Source: Eubacteriales bacterium (lineage in GTDB: Bacteria > Bacillota_A > Clostridia > Christensenellales > Aristaeellaceae). From it: a stretch of DNA of 64,000 nt. A model generated the notes under the pieces. It was not told where the DNA came from. It saw only the letters and a list, made by a program, of their open reading frames with translations, and searched no databases. The number at the start of each line of letters is the position of its first letter. Positions within the stretch are counted from its first letter, which is position 1. The stretch spans positions 1 through 64,000 of the forward strand of contig JARKQG010000049.1 of the NCBI GenBank assembly GCA_029974035.1, read 5' to 3'. Positions 8,276 through 16,293 of this stretch are shown here, piece by piece. The position numbers and the translations under genes were made by a program.

Positions 8276-9246
8276 TGAAGCGGCTTCGCATGACGCCGGA
8301 AGTGTACCTGTCCCTGTTCCTGGCGCTGATGCTGATCGTGCTGGCATCCTTCGCCCAGGGGTTTTTTGACCTCAACAACCTCATGAACATGCTGGGCCGC
8401 TTCAGCTACGTGCTGATCGCGGCCATCGGCATGAACCTGATCATCCTCACCGGCAACATCGACGTATCCACGGGTTCGCTGATTTCGGTGGTGTGCCTCA
8501 CCATTGCGGCCCTGGGCAAAAAGGGGCTGAGCCTCTGGGCGCTGCTGCCCGCGGCCATGGCCGTCGGCGCCATTTTGAGCCTTTTGAACGCGCTGTTCAT
8601 CACAAAATTCCGCATCCCCGCCATCGTGGCCACGCTGGCCACCGCGCAGCTCTTTTCCGGCGCGCTGCCGCTGGTGGTGGAAGGCTCCATCTACGATCTG
8701 CCGGACACCTTCACCTGGCTGGCCTTCAAGGCCAAGATCTTCGGCCTGGTGCCCGCCAGCGCTCTGATGATGCTGATCGTGGCGGTATCGGCCCTTCTCT
8801 ACATGAAGTACTCCCGCTTCGCCAAAAAGGTCTACGCGGTGGGCAACAACCCCGGCACCGCGCGGCTGGCGGGCATTGACGTCAACCGGGTGGTCATCGC
8901 CTGCTACGCCATCGCGGGGTGCCTGTTCGGCATCACGGCCACCATCATCGCCACCGCCGGCCAGCGGGTGACCACCACCATGGGCACCGGACTTGAGATG
9001 ACCTTCATCGCCGCGGTGGTTCTGGGCGGCACCTCCACCAGCGGCGGCAGCGGCACGGTGCTGGGCACCGTCATCGGCTGCGCGGTCTTGTCGGTCATCG
9101 CGCCGGCCATCAACTACATGGGCATTTCCTCCGACTGGTCCGACGCCATCATGGGTGCCATCATCATCATCGCCGTGGTGGTTTCGGAACTGCAGATGGG
9201 CGGCGCCAAGGGCCCCGGGCGCATCGCGGAAAGGAGCGCGGCATGA
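8275..9246 (+). CDS. Sugar ABC transporter permease (CUT2, RhaP/RbsC type) 1
   Basis: A 323-residue integral membrane protein of the RbsC/LsrC family, with about eight to ten hydrophobic segments and the conserved GNIDVSTGSLISV and AVVLGGTSTSGGSG motifs. The ATG shares one base with the TGA of the ATPase gene (TGATG), pointing to translational coupling. It pairs with the following permease to form a heterodimeric channel, the arrangement seen in rhamnose (RhaPQ) and autoinducer-2 (LsrCD) importers. Confidence 0.93.
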   Translation: MKRLRMTPEVYLSLFLALMLIVLASFAQGFFDLNNLMNMLGRFSYVLIAAIGMNLIILTGNIDVSTGSLISVVCLTIAALGKKGLSLWALLPAAMAVGAILSLLNALFITKFRIPAIVATLATAQLFSGALPLVVEGSIYDLPDTFTWLAFKAKIFGLVPASALMMLIVAVSALLYMKYSRFAKKVYAVGNNPGTARLAGIDVNRVVIACYAIAGCLFGITATIIATAGQRVTTTMGTGLEMTFIAAVVLGGTSTSGGSGTVLGTVIGCAVLSVIAPAINYMGISSDWSDAIMGAIIIIAVVVSELQMGGAKGPGRIAERSAA

Positions 9247-10235
9247 AGCGCAAATTCCGGTTCAATTTCAACGTCGCGCTGTTTCTGATCCTGGTGGCGC
9301 TGTTTTTCGGCATCGCGCTTCTCAACCCGGTGTTTCTGTCCTTTGACTACCTGATCGGCGTCATGCTGCGCAACATCGTGGAGATCGGCATGATGGCGCT
9401 GACCATGACCATGATCGTCATCACCGGCGGCATTGACCTGTCCGTGGGCTCCACGATGGTGCTCGCCTCGATGCTGGGCGGCATGGCGGCGCTGAAGTTC
9501 GGCGGCGCGGCCGGCGCGCTGGTGACGATGCTGGTGGGCGCGGCCTGCGGCCTGTTCAACGGCCTTCTGATCGCGAAGGTGAAGATCTCGCCGCTGGTCA
9601 CCACGCTGGCCACGATGTACCTGTACATGGGCGTGGCGCGGAGCCTTTCCCACGGGGACAGCGTCTACACCTACGACCTGAGCCAGTGGATGGGCACCAC
9701 GGACGTGGCGGGCGTGCCGCTGCAGATTCTGTTCTTCGCGGTGCTGGCCCTGGTGTTCTGGTTCCTTCTGCACCGCACGGCGCTGGGGCGCGCGCTCTAC
9801 GGCATCGGCCTCAACGAAAACGCCACCCGCTTCTGCGGCATCGATACCGACCGGATCAAGATGCGCATCTACCTGTTCAGCGGCCTCATGTGCGCCCTCG
9901 CGGGGCTGATCTGGCTGGGGCGGTTCACCTCCATCAAGTACGACGCCGGCACCAGCCTGGGCCTCAAGGTGGTCACGGTGGTGGTGCTTGGCGGCACCAG
10001 CATCCTGGGCGGCCGGGGCGACATGCTGGGCACGATTCTGGCGACGCTGATCATCGCGGTGCTCAACAGCGGGCTCAACGTGCTGTCGATCCCCATCGAC
10101 GCCCAGACCATCGTACAGGGCACGATTCTGGTGATCAGCCTGGTGTGCTACTCGATCTTCGACGTCCGGGCCCGCAAAAGCAGCATCCTCAAGGTGCCGG
10201 TGGAGCACGAGGGCGGCGCGCCGGCGGACGCATGA
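9243..10235 (+). CDS. Sugar ABC transporter permease (CUT2, RhaQ/RbsC type) 2
   Basis: A 330-residue RbsC-family permease, with GGIDLSVGSTMVL in the first third and VVVLGGTSILGGRG near the C terminus. It starts within the 4-nt ATGA overlap with permease 1. Two different permeases in one CUT2 operon is characteristic of rhamnose and AI-2 systems; ribose and galactose systems usually use one. Confidence 0.93.
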   Translation: MKRKFRFNFNVALFLILVALFFGIALLNPVFLSFDYLIGVMLRNIVEIGMMALTMTMIVITGGIDLSVGSTMVLASMLGGMAALKFGGAAGALVTMLVGAACGLFNGLLIAKVKISPLVTTLATMYLYMGVARSLSHGDSVYTYDLSQWMGTTDVAGVPLQILFFAVLALVFWFLLHRTALGRALYGIGLNENATRFCGIDTDRIKMRIYLFSGLMCALAGLIWLGRFTSIKYDAGTSLGLKVVTVVVLGGTSILGGRGDMLGTILATLIIAVLNSGLNVLSIPIDAQTIVQGTILVISLVCYSIFDVRARKSSILKVPVEHEGGAPADA

Positions 10236-10286
10236 TTTTTCGGCGGCGAAGACCGTCGGAAAGAATATCGAAAGGGGAACAAATCC

Positions 10287-11363
10287 ATGAAGAAAACCCT
10301 GTCCCGGATCCTGGTGTTCACGCTCCTTCTGAGTATGCTGGCCATGACGGGCGTCAGCGCGCTGGCTGAGGGCACGGTCAAGATCGCCATGCTGCCCAAG
10401 TTCAAGGGCGAGAACTACTTTGACGCCTGCAAGGTGGGCGCCCAGGAGGCCATCGACGAGCTGAACAAGGACGCCAAGGTCGTGGAATTCCTCTACGACG
10501 GCCCCTCTCAGGACCAGGCCACCAACCAGAAGCAGGTGGACATCCTGGAAGGCTGGATCGCCCAGCAGGTCAACGTGATCATCGTGTCTCCCAACGACCC
10601 CGTCGCCATCGCGCCGACCCTCAAGAAGGCCATGGAGAAGGGTATCAAGGTGCTGACCTTTGACGCAGACGCCCAGGCGGACGCCCGTCAGCTCTTCGTC
10701 AACCAGGTTGCCTCCGACGGCGTCGCCAAGGGCCTTGTGGAAGGCACCGCCGCGAAGCTGATGGTCAAGGGCTACGGCCCGGAGAAGCCGGCCAACATCG
10801 GCATCATCTCCTCCGCCAAGACCGACGCCAACCAGCAGGCCTGGCTGGAGAACATCAAGACGCTGCTGGCCACCGACGACTTTAAGTGGATGGTCCTGAA
10901 CAACGAGGACACCGACGTCTACTACCCCGGCCCCGACGAGACCGCCACCCAGACCCAGGCCGGCATCCTGATCAGCCGCATGGGCCCCGACGCCGACCAG
11001 CTCCAGGCCGCCATCGCGCTGACCTCCATGGCCACCCCGGCCCTGGGCTCCCAGTACAACGCGGCCTCCGTCAAGCCCGATCCGGCCGTCGTCACCCTGA
11101 CGGGCCTGGCCACCCCCAACGCCCTCAAGTCCTACATCAAGGACGACGCCAACCCGCTGGACGCCGGCGTGCTGTGGAACTGCATGGATCTGGGCTACCT
11201 GGCGGTTCAGTGCGGCTACCAGATGGCCGCCGGCACCCTCACCGATGATTCCGCCACCGTCACCGCCGGCCGCCTCGGCGACCGCGAGATCGCGGACAAG
11301 ATGGTCATCCTCGGGCCCGCGCTGGTGTTTGACAAGGACAACGTGGACGACTTCAACTACTGA
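10287..11363 (+). CDS. Rhamnose-type sugar-binding protein (RhaS/LsrB-like)
   Basis: A 358-residue secreted binding protein of the periplasmic-binding-protein type I fold. Residues 1-28 are a signal peptide ending in an AxA-type site (SALA-EG), with no lipobox cysteine. The mature start KIAMLPKFKGENYFDA and the segment VIIVSPNDPVAIAPTLKKA resemble RhaS and LsrB. It follows the second permease by 51 nt with a good SD (AAAGGGG). The signal-transducing kinase downstream probably responds to the same sugar. Rhamnose is favoured because rhaM lies in the same gene set; AI-2 cannot be excluded from sequence. Confidence 0.9.
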   Translation: MKKTLSRILVFTLLLSMLAMTGVSALAEGTVKIAMLPKFKGENYFDACKVGAQEAIDELNKDAKVVEFLYDGPSQDQATNQKQVDILEGWIAQQVNVIIVSPNDPVAIAPTLKKAMEKGIKVLTFDADAQADARQLFVNQVASDGVAKGLVEGTAAKLMVKGYGPEKPANIGIISSAKTDANQQAWLENIKTLLATDDFKWMVLNNEDTDVYYPGPDETATQTQAGILISRMGPDADQLQAAIALTSMATPALGSQYNAASVKPDPAVVTLTGLATPNALKSYIKDDANPLDAGVLWNCMDLGYLAVQCGYQMAAGTLTDDSATVTAGRLGDREIADKMVILGPALVFDKDNVDDFNY

Positions 11364-11390
11364 TCCCGGATCACCGCCTGTCAGCGCCAG

Positions 11391-11428
11391 GGGATTGTGC
11401 CATGCCTTCGGGTATGGTACAATCCCCT
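11391..11428 (+). promoter_or_regulatory. Promoter embedded in a long palindrome ahead of the YesM kinase
   Basis: GGGGATTGTGCCAT and ATGGTACAATCCCC form inverted arms of 14 nt with one G:T mismatch around a 10-nt centre. The same bases read as TTGTGC (11395-11400), a 17-bp spacer and TACAAT (11418-11423). It could be an operator over a promoter or an mRNA stem-loop separating the binding protein from the kinase; there is no T-tract, so it is not a normal terminator. Confidence 0.6.
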
Positions 11429-11455
11429 CGAAATACCCGGAAACAGGAGGGCGTC

Positions 11456-13234
11456 GTGAAAAAGCGGCTGATGATGTCCCGCAGGCTGTTTCTGGCGCTG
11501 ATGGTGGCGGTGGAACTGCTCTGTCTCGCCTTCGCGGTGGTCTTCTACGCCTACAATGTGGTGACGCTGATGAACTCCGAAAAGGCGCGGCTGGCCTCGC
11601 TGTGCGAGAGCACCACGGCCCAGATCGACGCGATGGTGCACTCGATGGACGAATTGTCCCTCTCGGTCACGCTGTCCGACGGCTTTGGGGACGCCATGCG
11701 CTTTATTGCCGAGGACGCCGACCCCGCCCTCTGGCGGGACGCGCTGCGGAGCATCATGATCCGGGCCTACGCCAACCGCGTCAGCGTCTACCGGGTGGCG
11801 GTGCTGGCGGAAAACGGCAACGCGGTGGTGGTGGGCAGAAACGAACTGGCCACCCCGGCGGTCCGCGCCATGGTGGCGGACGGCTACTGGCACGACGCCG
11901 ACCGCCGCGGCACTTCCAAGGTGCTGGTGGGGCCCTTCGCCGACCCGTGGGTCAAAAACCAGCCGCAGCAGCTCTTTTCGCTGCTCCGGGCGGTGCACGA
12001 CGGCGACCGGGTGCTGGGCTACGTCGAGGTGCAGATGCTCACCCGGAACCTGAGAAACGTCTACCGCAACAGCTGGTCGGGCCGGCTCGGCTACGCCATC
12101 GTCAGCGGCGACGGCCACCTGTTCCTCTCCAACTTTGAACCCGAACAGCGGGATGCCTACCTGAGCGCCATCCTGCAAAACGCCGCCTGGTACCCGACGG
12201 ACAGCATCGAAACCGAGGACGAGCTTTTGAGCGTGTCCGCCTCCAACTATACGGACTGGAAGACCGCGCTGATCCTGCCCAAGGCGGTGGTCTACCAGCA
12301 GCTCCGGGGCATTCTGCCCATCGCGCTGGCGCTGGCGCTTTTGATGGGCGTGGGCGTGGCGCTGGCGTTCCGCTTCGTGGTGGCGCACATCACGCGGCCC
12401 ATGGAGCGCGTGGTGCGGCAGGTGCAAAAGATCAGCCTGGACAGCCTCGGCGCGCCCTTCGAATACGTGTCGGGCAGCTACGAGGCCGAGGTGCTCAGCG
12501 AGGCCTTCAACACCATGAAATCCCGGCTGGCCGACGCCTTCAAAAAGGAAAAGGCCATCGAGCGCGTGCAGAGCAAGGTGCTGCTGGAGGAATTGCAGTC
12601 CCGCATCGGGCCGCACTTTCTGAACAACACGCTGGGCGCCATCGCCAACATGTGCGAATCCGGCGACGCCGAGGGCGCGGCGGGCGCGTGCTTCAGCCTG
12701 TCCGATCTTCTGCGCTACTCGTCCAACAACTTCTCGATTCTCGTGAGCATGCGGGATGAGATCGACCACCTGCGCGACTACCTTTCGCTGATGAAGGGGC
12801 GCTACCGCCACCGCCTCGAATTTGAGGTTTTTGCGGAAAAGGAATGCCTTCAGACGCGCATGCCCAAATTGACCATCCAGCCGCTGGTGGAAAACGCCAT
12901 CAAGTACGGCCTGGGTGAGCGGGAGCAGGTGCGGGTGGACGTCAGGGTGACTTTTGAGGACGGGGACACGGTGGTCCGCATTTCGGACAACGGCCCGGGC
13001 TTTGACGAGGCGGTGATCCGCACCGTGCGCGAAACCGTGGACCGGTGTCTCGCCGCCCCCACCGAGTTTCCGGTGGACCAGTTTGCGCGGATGCGCGGGC
13101 TGGGGTTGGCCAGCACGATGGTGCGGCTATACCTGCTCAACGGCGAGGAACGCTTTCAGTACGCCATCTTTAACCGGCCCGAGGGCGGCTCCGTCATCGA
13201 ATTCCGAATTCTACCCGATGGGAAGGTGTTGTGA
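11456..13234 (+). CDS. YesM-type sensor histidine kinase
   Basis: A 592-residue membrane kinase. Transmembrane helix 1 is at about residues 8-30, an extracellular sensory domain follows to about 280, then TM2 and a HAMP segment. The kinase core has H387 in RIGPHFLNNTL, a divergent form of the family motif QINPHFLYNTL, then the ATPase boxes NAIKYG, SDNGPGFD and RGLGLAS. I use the GTG at 11456 because AGGAGG lies 6 nt upstream; an ATG at 11402 lacks a ribosome binding site and lies in the promoter palindrome. It sits between the rhamnose-type importer and its frameshifted response regulator, so its stimulus is probably the imported sugar. Confidence 0.92.
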   Translation: MKKRLMMSRRLFLALMVAVELLCLAFAVVFYAYNVVTLMNSEKARLASLCESTTAQIDAMVHSMDELSLSVTLSDGFGDAMRFIAEDADPALWRDALRSIMIRAYANRVSVYRVAVLAENGNAVVVGRNELATPAVRAMVADGYWHDADRRGTSKVLVGPFADPWVKNQPQQLFSLLRAVHDGDRVLGYVEVQMLTRNLRNVYRNSWSGRLGYAIVSGDGHLFLSNFEPEQRDAYLSAILQNAAWYPTDSIETEDELLSVSASNYTDWKTALILPKAVVYQQLRGILPIALALALLMGVGVALAFRFVVAHITRPMERVVRQVQKISLDSLGAPFEYVSGSYEAEVLSEAFNTMKSRLADAFKKEKAIERVQSKVLLEELQSRIGPHFLNNTLGAIANMCESGDAEGAAGACFSLSDLLRYSSNNFSILVSMRDEIDHLRDYLSLMKGRYRHRLEFEVFAEKECLQTRMPKLTIQPLVENAIKYGLGEREQVRVDVRVTFEDGDTVVRISDNGPGFDEAVIRTVRETVDRCLAAPTEFPVDQFARMRGLGLASTMVRLYLLNGEERFQYAIFNRPEGGSVIEFRILPDGKVL

Positions 13235-13235
13235 T

Positions 13236-14005
13236 TTGTACCGGGTCATGCTCGTGGACGACGAGCCGTCGATCCTCGACTCCACCAGCCGGATGATCGA
13301 CAAAAATCCCGCCTTCAAGGTGGTATGCCGGGCCTACCTGGTTTCGGAAGCCAAGCAGCTGATCGGGGACTGCCGGCCGGACGTGCTGTTTTCCGACATC
13401 AAAATGCCCGGCGGCAGCGGGCTGGATCTGATCAAGTACGTGTCGGAAACGCTGCCCCACTGCACGATGGTGGTGATCAGCGGCTATGACGACTTCAAGT
13501 ACGTCCGCGATTCCTTCGTCTACGGCGTGGAGGACTACCTGCTCAAGCCCGTTTCGCCGTCCACCTTCCTGCCCTTTCTGGACAGGCTGGCCACCAAGCT
13601 GGAAAACGACGGCGCGGTGCGCTCCGACGGCGGGCTCGAGCGGGACGGGGGCAGCGACCCGGACCACGCGCTTCCGCCCTCCGAGCGGCTGGTGCGCGCC
13701 ATTGAGGCCTACGTGGACGAGCACATCGCCGAGGACAACTCCATCCACGAGATCTGCAGCGCCTTCTCCATCTCGCAGCCCCGCCTGAGCCGCATCTTCC
13801 GGCAGCACAAGGACTGCTCCTACAACGAATTTCTGGCCTCGGTGCGCATCGCCAGGCCAAGCGGCTGCTTTTGCAGCGGCAGGACCTTCTGATCAGCACC
13901 ATCGCGTCGCTGACGGGGTTTTCCAACCAGTTCTATTTCAGCCGCGTGTTCAAAAACGCCGTGGGCGTAACCCCCTCGGAATACCGGGGCAAAATATCAC
14001 CATAG
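13236..14005 (+). pseudogene. YesN-type response regulator, frameshifted in the AraC domain
   Basis: A TTG start at 13236 (preceded by GGAAGGTG) gives a receiver domain beginning LYRVMLVDDEPS, with phospho-acceptor Asp in VLFSDIKMPG. An AraC-type DNA-binding domain follows. The reading frame breaks after VRIA near 13,854: the open frame ends at 13,892, but the -1 frame continues exactly where expected with AKRLLLQRQDLL, then FSNQFYFSRVFKN and TPSEYRG, to a TAG at 14003-14005. One missing C (GCCCAG read as GCCAG) would restore an ordinary YesN of about 257 residues. As written it lacks its second helix-turn-helix. It may be a real lesion or a sequencing or assembly error. Confidence 0.88.
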
Positions 14006-14014
14006 GAGGTTTTT

Positions 14015-15106
14015 ATGAATTCCAGAGAACGAGTGCTGACGGCCTTTGGCAAGCTCCCCGGGGTCCCCGACCGCGTACCCTTCCAGTTTGACATGTGCCG
14101 CAGCCTGACCGACCACTTTTTTAAAAAGCTGGGCATCGCGCCCGACTACACCTGGTCCTACTACGAGGACCTGAGCTACCGCGTCTCCGCCAACGAGCTG
14201 CGCACGCGCCTCGGCAGCGACTGCGTGGTGGTGGGCGGCCAGGTGGCCGAGGGCTTTGCGCCCCAGACCGTGCGGGACAACATCACCACCAACGAATTCG
14301 GCATGCACATGAAGCCCACGCCCCTTTACGTGGAGGTGGTCAAGTGCCCGCTGGCGGGGGTGTCGTCGGTTGCGGAGGTCGAGCGCTATCAGATGCCCGA
14401 TCCCAACGCGCCCGGGCGCATCAAAAATGCCGTCCGGGACATCGCGCGCTTCAAAAAGGACTACTTCGTGATCGGCGACTGCGAGATCTCCATGTTTGAA
14501 ATGGCCTGGCACCTGACGGGGCTCGAGGACTACCTCTACGGCATGGCCGACGAGGAGGAGTGGGTGGACGCCCTCAACGACAAGGTGGAGGCCTTCACCA
14601 CGGGCCTGGCCGAAAACCTGGTGCGCGCGGGCGTCGACGCCATCTGGCTGGGCGAGGACCTGGGCAGCCAGGTGTCCACGCTGATCGCGCCGGACGCCTG
14701 GCGGCACATGTTCAAGCCGCGCCACGCCCGCCTGATCCAAAAGCTGCGCGCCATCAACCCGGAGCTGATCATCATCATGCACAGCGACGGCGCCGTCGCG
14801 CCGCTGATTGACGACTTCATCGAAATCGGCATCGACGTGTACAACCCGGTGCAGCCGGGGGTGCCCGGCTCCGACCCGGGAGAGCTGATGCAAAAGTACG
14901 GCGGGCGCATTCGCTTCTTCGGCGGCATCGACCAGCAGGCGCTGCTGCCCGAGGGCGACGCGGCCAAGATCGAAAAGACCATGCGCTTCTACGCCGGGGC
15001 GCTGGGTGCCGCCGGCGGATACCTGATGGCCCCGGCCCACATCCTTCAGGCCGACGTGGCCCCGGAAACGGTGGAGGCCATGCTGGCCATCGCCAGAACG
15101 CTGTAA
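14015..15106 (+). CDS. Uroporphyrinogen decarboxylase (UroD/MtaA) family protein
   Basis: A 363-residue protein of the URO-D fold superfamily, which contains true uroporphyrinogen decarboxylases and corrinoid-linked methyltransferases (MtaA, CmuA, MtbA). Features seen are the start MNSRERVLTAFGK, the segment GVDAIWLGEDLGSQ, the metal-ligand-like IIMHSDGAV and the C-terminal GGIDQQALLP. It is distant from HemE and lies in a sugar-import operon between a YesN regulator and RhaM, not with the hem genes. A role in methyl-group or sugar chemistry is more likely than in haem synthesis, but its reaction is unknown. AGGAGGT overlapping the upstream TAG gives a strong SD. Confidence 0.85.
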   Translation: MNSRERVLTAFGKLPGVPDRVPFQFDMCRSLTDHFFKKLGIAPDYTWSYYEDLSYRVSANELRTRLGSDCVVVGGQVAEGFAPQTVRDNITTNEFGMHMKPTPLYVEVVKCPLAGVSSVAEVERYQMPDPNAPGRIKNAVRDIARFKKDYFVIGDCEISMFEMAWHLTGLEDYLYGMADEEEWVDALNDKVEAFTTGLAENLVRAGVDAIWLGEDLGSQVSTLIAPDAWRHMFKPRHARLIQKLRAINPELIIIMHSDGAVAPLIDDFIEIGIDVYNPVQPGVPGSDPGELMQKYGGRIRFFGGIDQQALLPEGDAAKIEKTMRFYAGALGAAGGYLMAPAHILQADVAPETVEAMLAIARTL

Positions 15107-15120
15107 GGAGGACCCCCATC

Positions 15121-15438
15121 ATGGAACGATTTGCGTGGAAGGCCCGGCTTCTGCCGGGCATGAAGGCGGAGTACGTCCGCCGGCACGACGAGATCTGGCC
15201 GGAGATGACCCGACTGCTGGACGAGGCGGGCATCCACAACTACACCATCTGGTGCGTGGGCGACGAGCTTTTCGGCTACTACGAGGCCGAAAAGGGCGTG
15301 CCCTTTGCCGCCAAAGCCCAGGCCGAAAGCCCCGTGGTGGACCGCTGGAACGAGCACATGAAGGACGTCATGGTGATGGAAATCGACCCGGCCACCGGCA
15401 CCGCCTACCAGCTGGAGAAGGTGTTCTACCACCCCTGA
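15121..15438 (+). CDS. rhaM: L-rhamnose mutarotase
   Basis: A 105-residue protein of the RhaM family, which interconverts alpha and beta anomers of L-rhamnose. Diagnostic segments are MKAEYVRRHDEIWPEM near the N terminus (catalytic-region His in RRHDEIW), NYTIWCVGDELFGYYE in the middle and WNEHMKDVM before the C terminus. Length is the family norm. It follows the UroD-family gene by 14 nt with AAGGAGG as SD. It is the only enzyme here that identifies the sugar handled by this operon; no rhamnose isomerase, kinase or aldolase is in the window. Confidence 0.95.
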   Translation: MERFAWKARLLPGMKAEYVRRHDEIWPEMTRLLDEAGIHNYTIWCVGDELFGYYEAEKGVPFAAKAQAESPVVDRWNEHMKDVMVMEIDPATGTAYQLEKVFYHP

Positions 15439-15459
15439 AAGGATGCCCCGAACGCCACG

Positions 15460-15484
15460 CGCCCCCGGCAGGCCGGGGGCGCGT
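15460..15484. terminator. Hairpin between convergent rhaM and the LytTR gene
   Basis: CGCGCCCCCGGC/CCGGGGGCGCG forms a very stable stem with a 3-nt loop in the 61-nt gap between converging genes. There is no T-tract on either side, so it may act with Rho or as an mRNA 3' end block. Confidence 0.55.
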
Positions 15485-15499
15485 CGGGCTTCGGCGGCT

Positions 15500-16252
15500 T
15501 CAGCGGCTTTCGGCGCCCCCGCCCGGGCCCCGGGCCCGCCAAGCGATGTGTTGAAAGTACCGTTCCCGGATGCGCGCCAGCTCGTTTCTGCGAATGTACA
15601 CGGTGTCCCCGTTTTTCATGACAAAATCGCCGTCCACATGGTCCACCTGGTCAAAGTTGACGATGTAGCCGCGGTGACAGCGGCAAAAGACGTCCTCCGG
15701 CAGCAGAATCGTCAGCTGATCGATGGGCAGGCGCGCGGTCAGCACCCCCTCCGGCGTGTGGACGCGGCACAGCTTGTTGTCCACCTCGACGTAGAGAATG
15801 TCCTTCAGCGGAATGTCCCGCCGCTTCCGGTCCACCACCAGCGTGATCTGCCGCGCGGGGCACTGGCCGTCCCGCGCACACCGGGCCCACACCTCCGAAA
15901 GGTCCGCCTCCGAAACGGGCTTGATCAGGTAGTGCGCCGCGCACACCTGGTAGCTCTCCAGCGCGAAATCCCCGCTGAACGTGATAAACACGATCTGGCA
16001 GGCGGCGTCCGCCCGCCGGATCACCCGCGCGGCGTCGAGGCCGGTCATGCCGCCCAGGTACATGTCGAGAAACACCACATCGAACAGGCCCGGCCGGAAC
16101 GCCGCCGTCAGCGCCTCGCCGGACTCGAACCGCTCGATGGAATGGGCGCGCAGGGCGGCCGTCAGGCTGCCGTCAATCAGGTCTGTCAGGCAGTTCATGT
16201 CCTCCGCCTGATCCTCACAGACCGCAATCCTGATCGGTTGATCCAACGCCAC
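15500..16252 (-). CDS. LytTR-family response regulator (AgrA/LytR type)
   Basis: A 250-residue regulator. The receiver domain carries the acidic pair in AVCEDQ and the phospho-Asp in VVFLDMYLGG, with the conserved Lys in YLIKPV. The C-terminal LytTR DNA-binding domain begins about residue 140 (LKDILYVEVDNKLCRVHT) and includes FCRCHRGYIVNFDQV. It is transcribed after the GHKL kinase at 16294, with a 41-nt gap holding TATAAT-like bases, so it may also have its own weak promoter. The target genes are not evident; no paired LytTR repeats were identified nearby. Confidence 0.92.
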   Translation of the reverse strand: MALDQPIRIAVCEDQAEDMNCLTDLIDGSLTAALRAHSIERFESGEALTAAFRPGLFDVVFLDMYLGGMTGLDAARVIRRADAACQIVFITFSGDFALESYQVCAAHYLIKPVSEADLSEVWARCARDGQCPARQITLVVDRKRRDIPLKDILYVEVDNKLCRVHTPEGVLTARLPIDQLTILLPEDVFCRCHRGYIVNFDQVDHVDGDFVMKNGDTVYIRRNELARIRERYFQHIAWRARGPGGGAESR

Positions 16253-16293
16253 CCCTCCGTTCTCCTAAAGCCAATTATAATAGAATCGCACAT

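Noticed and set aside
13083..13235. Start of the YesN frame inside the kinase gene
   Set aside because: The open frame begins upstream, but receiver-domain homology starts at the TTG at 13236, which has an SD at the right distance.
14015..15106. HemE (true uroporphyrinogen decarboxylase) for the UroD-like genes
   Set aside because: The HemE N-terminal substrate-binding motif (RQAGR) is absent in both copies, and they sit in sugar operons, not with hem genes.
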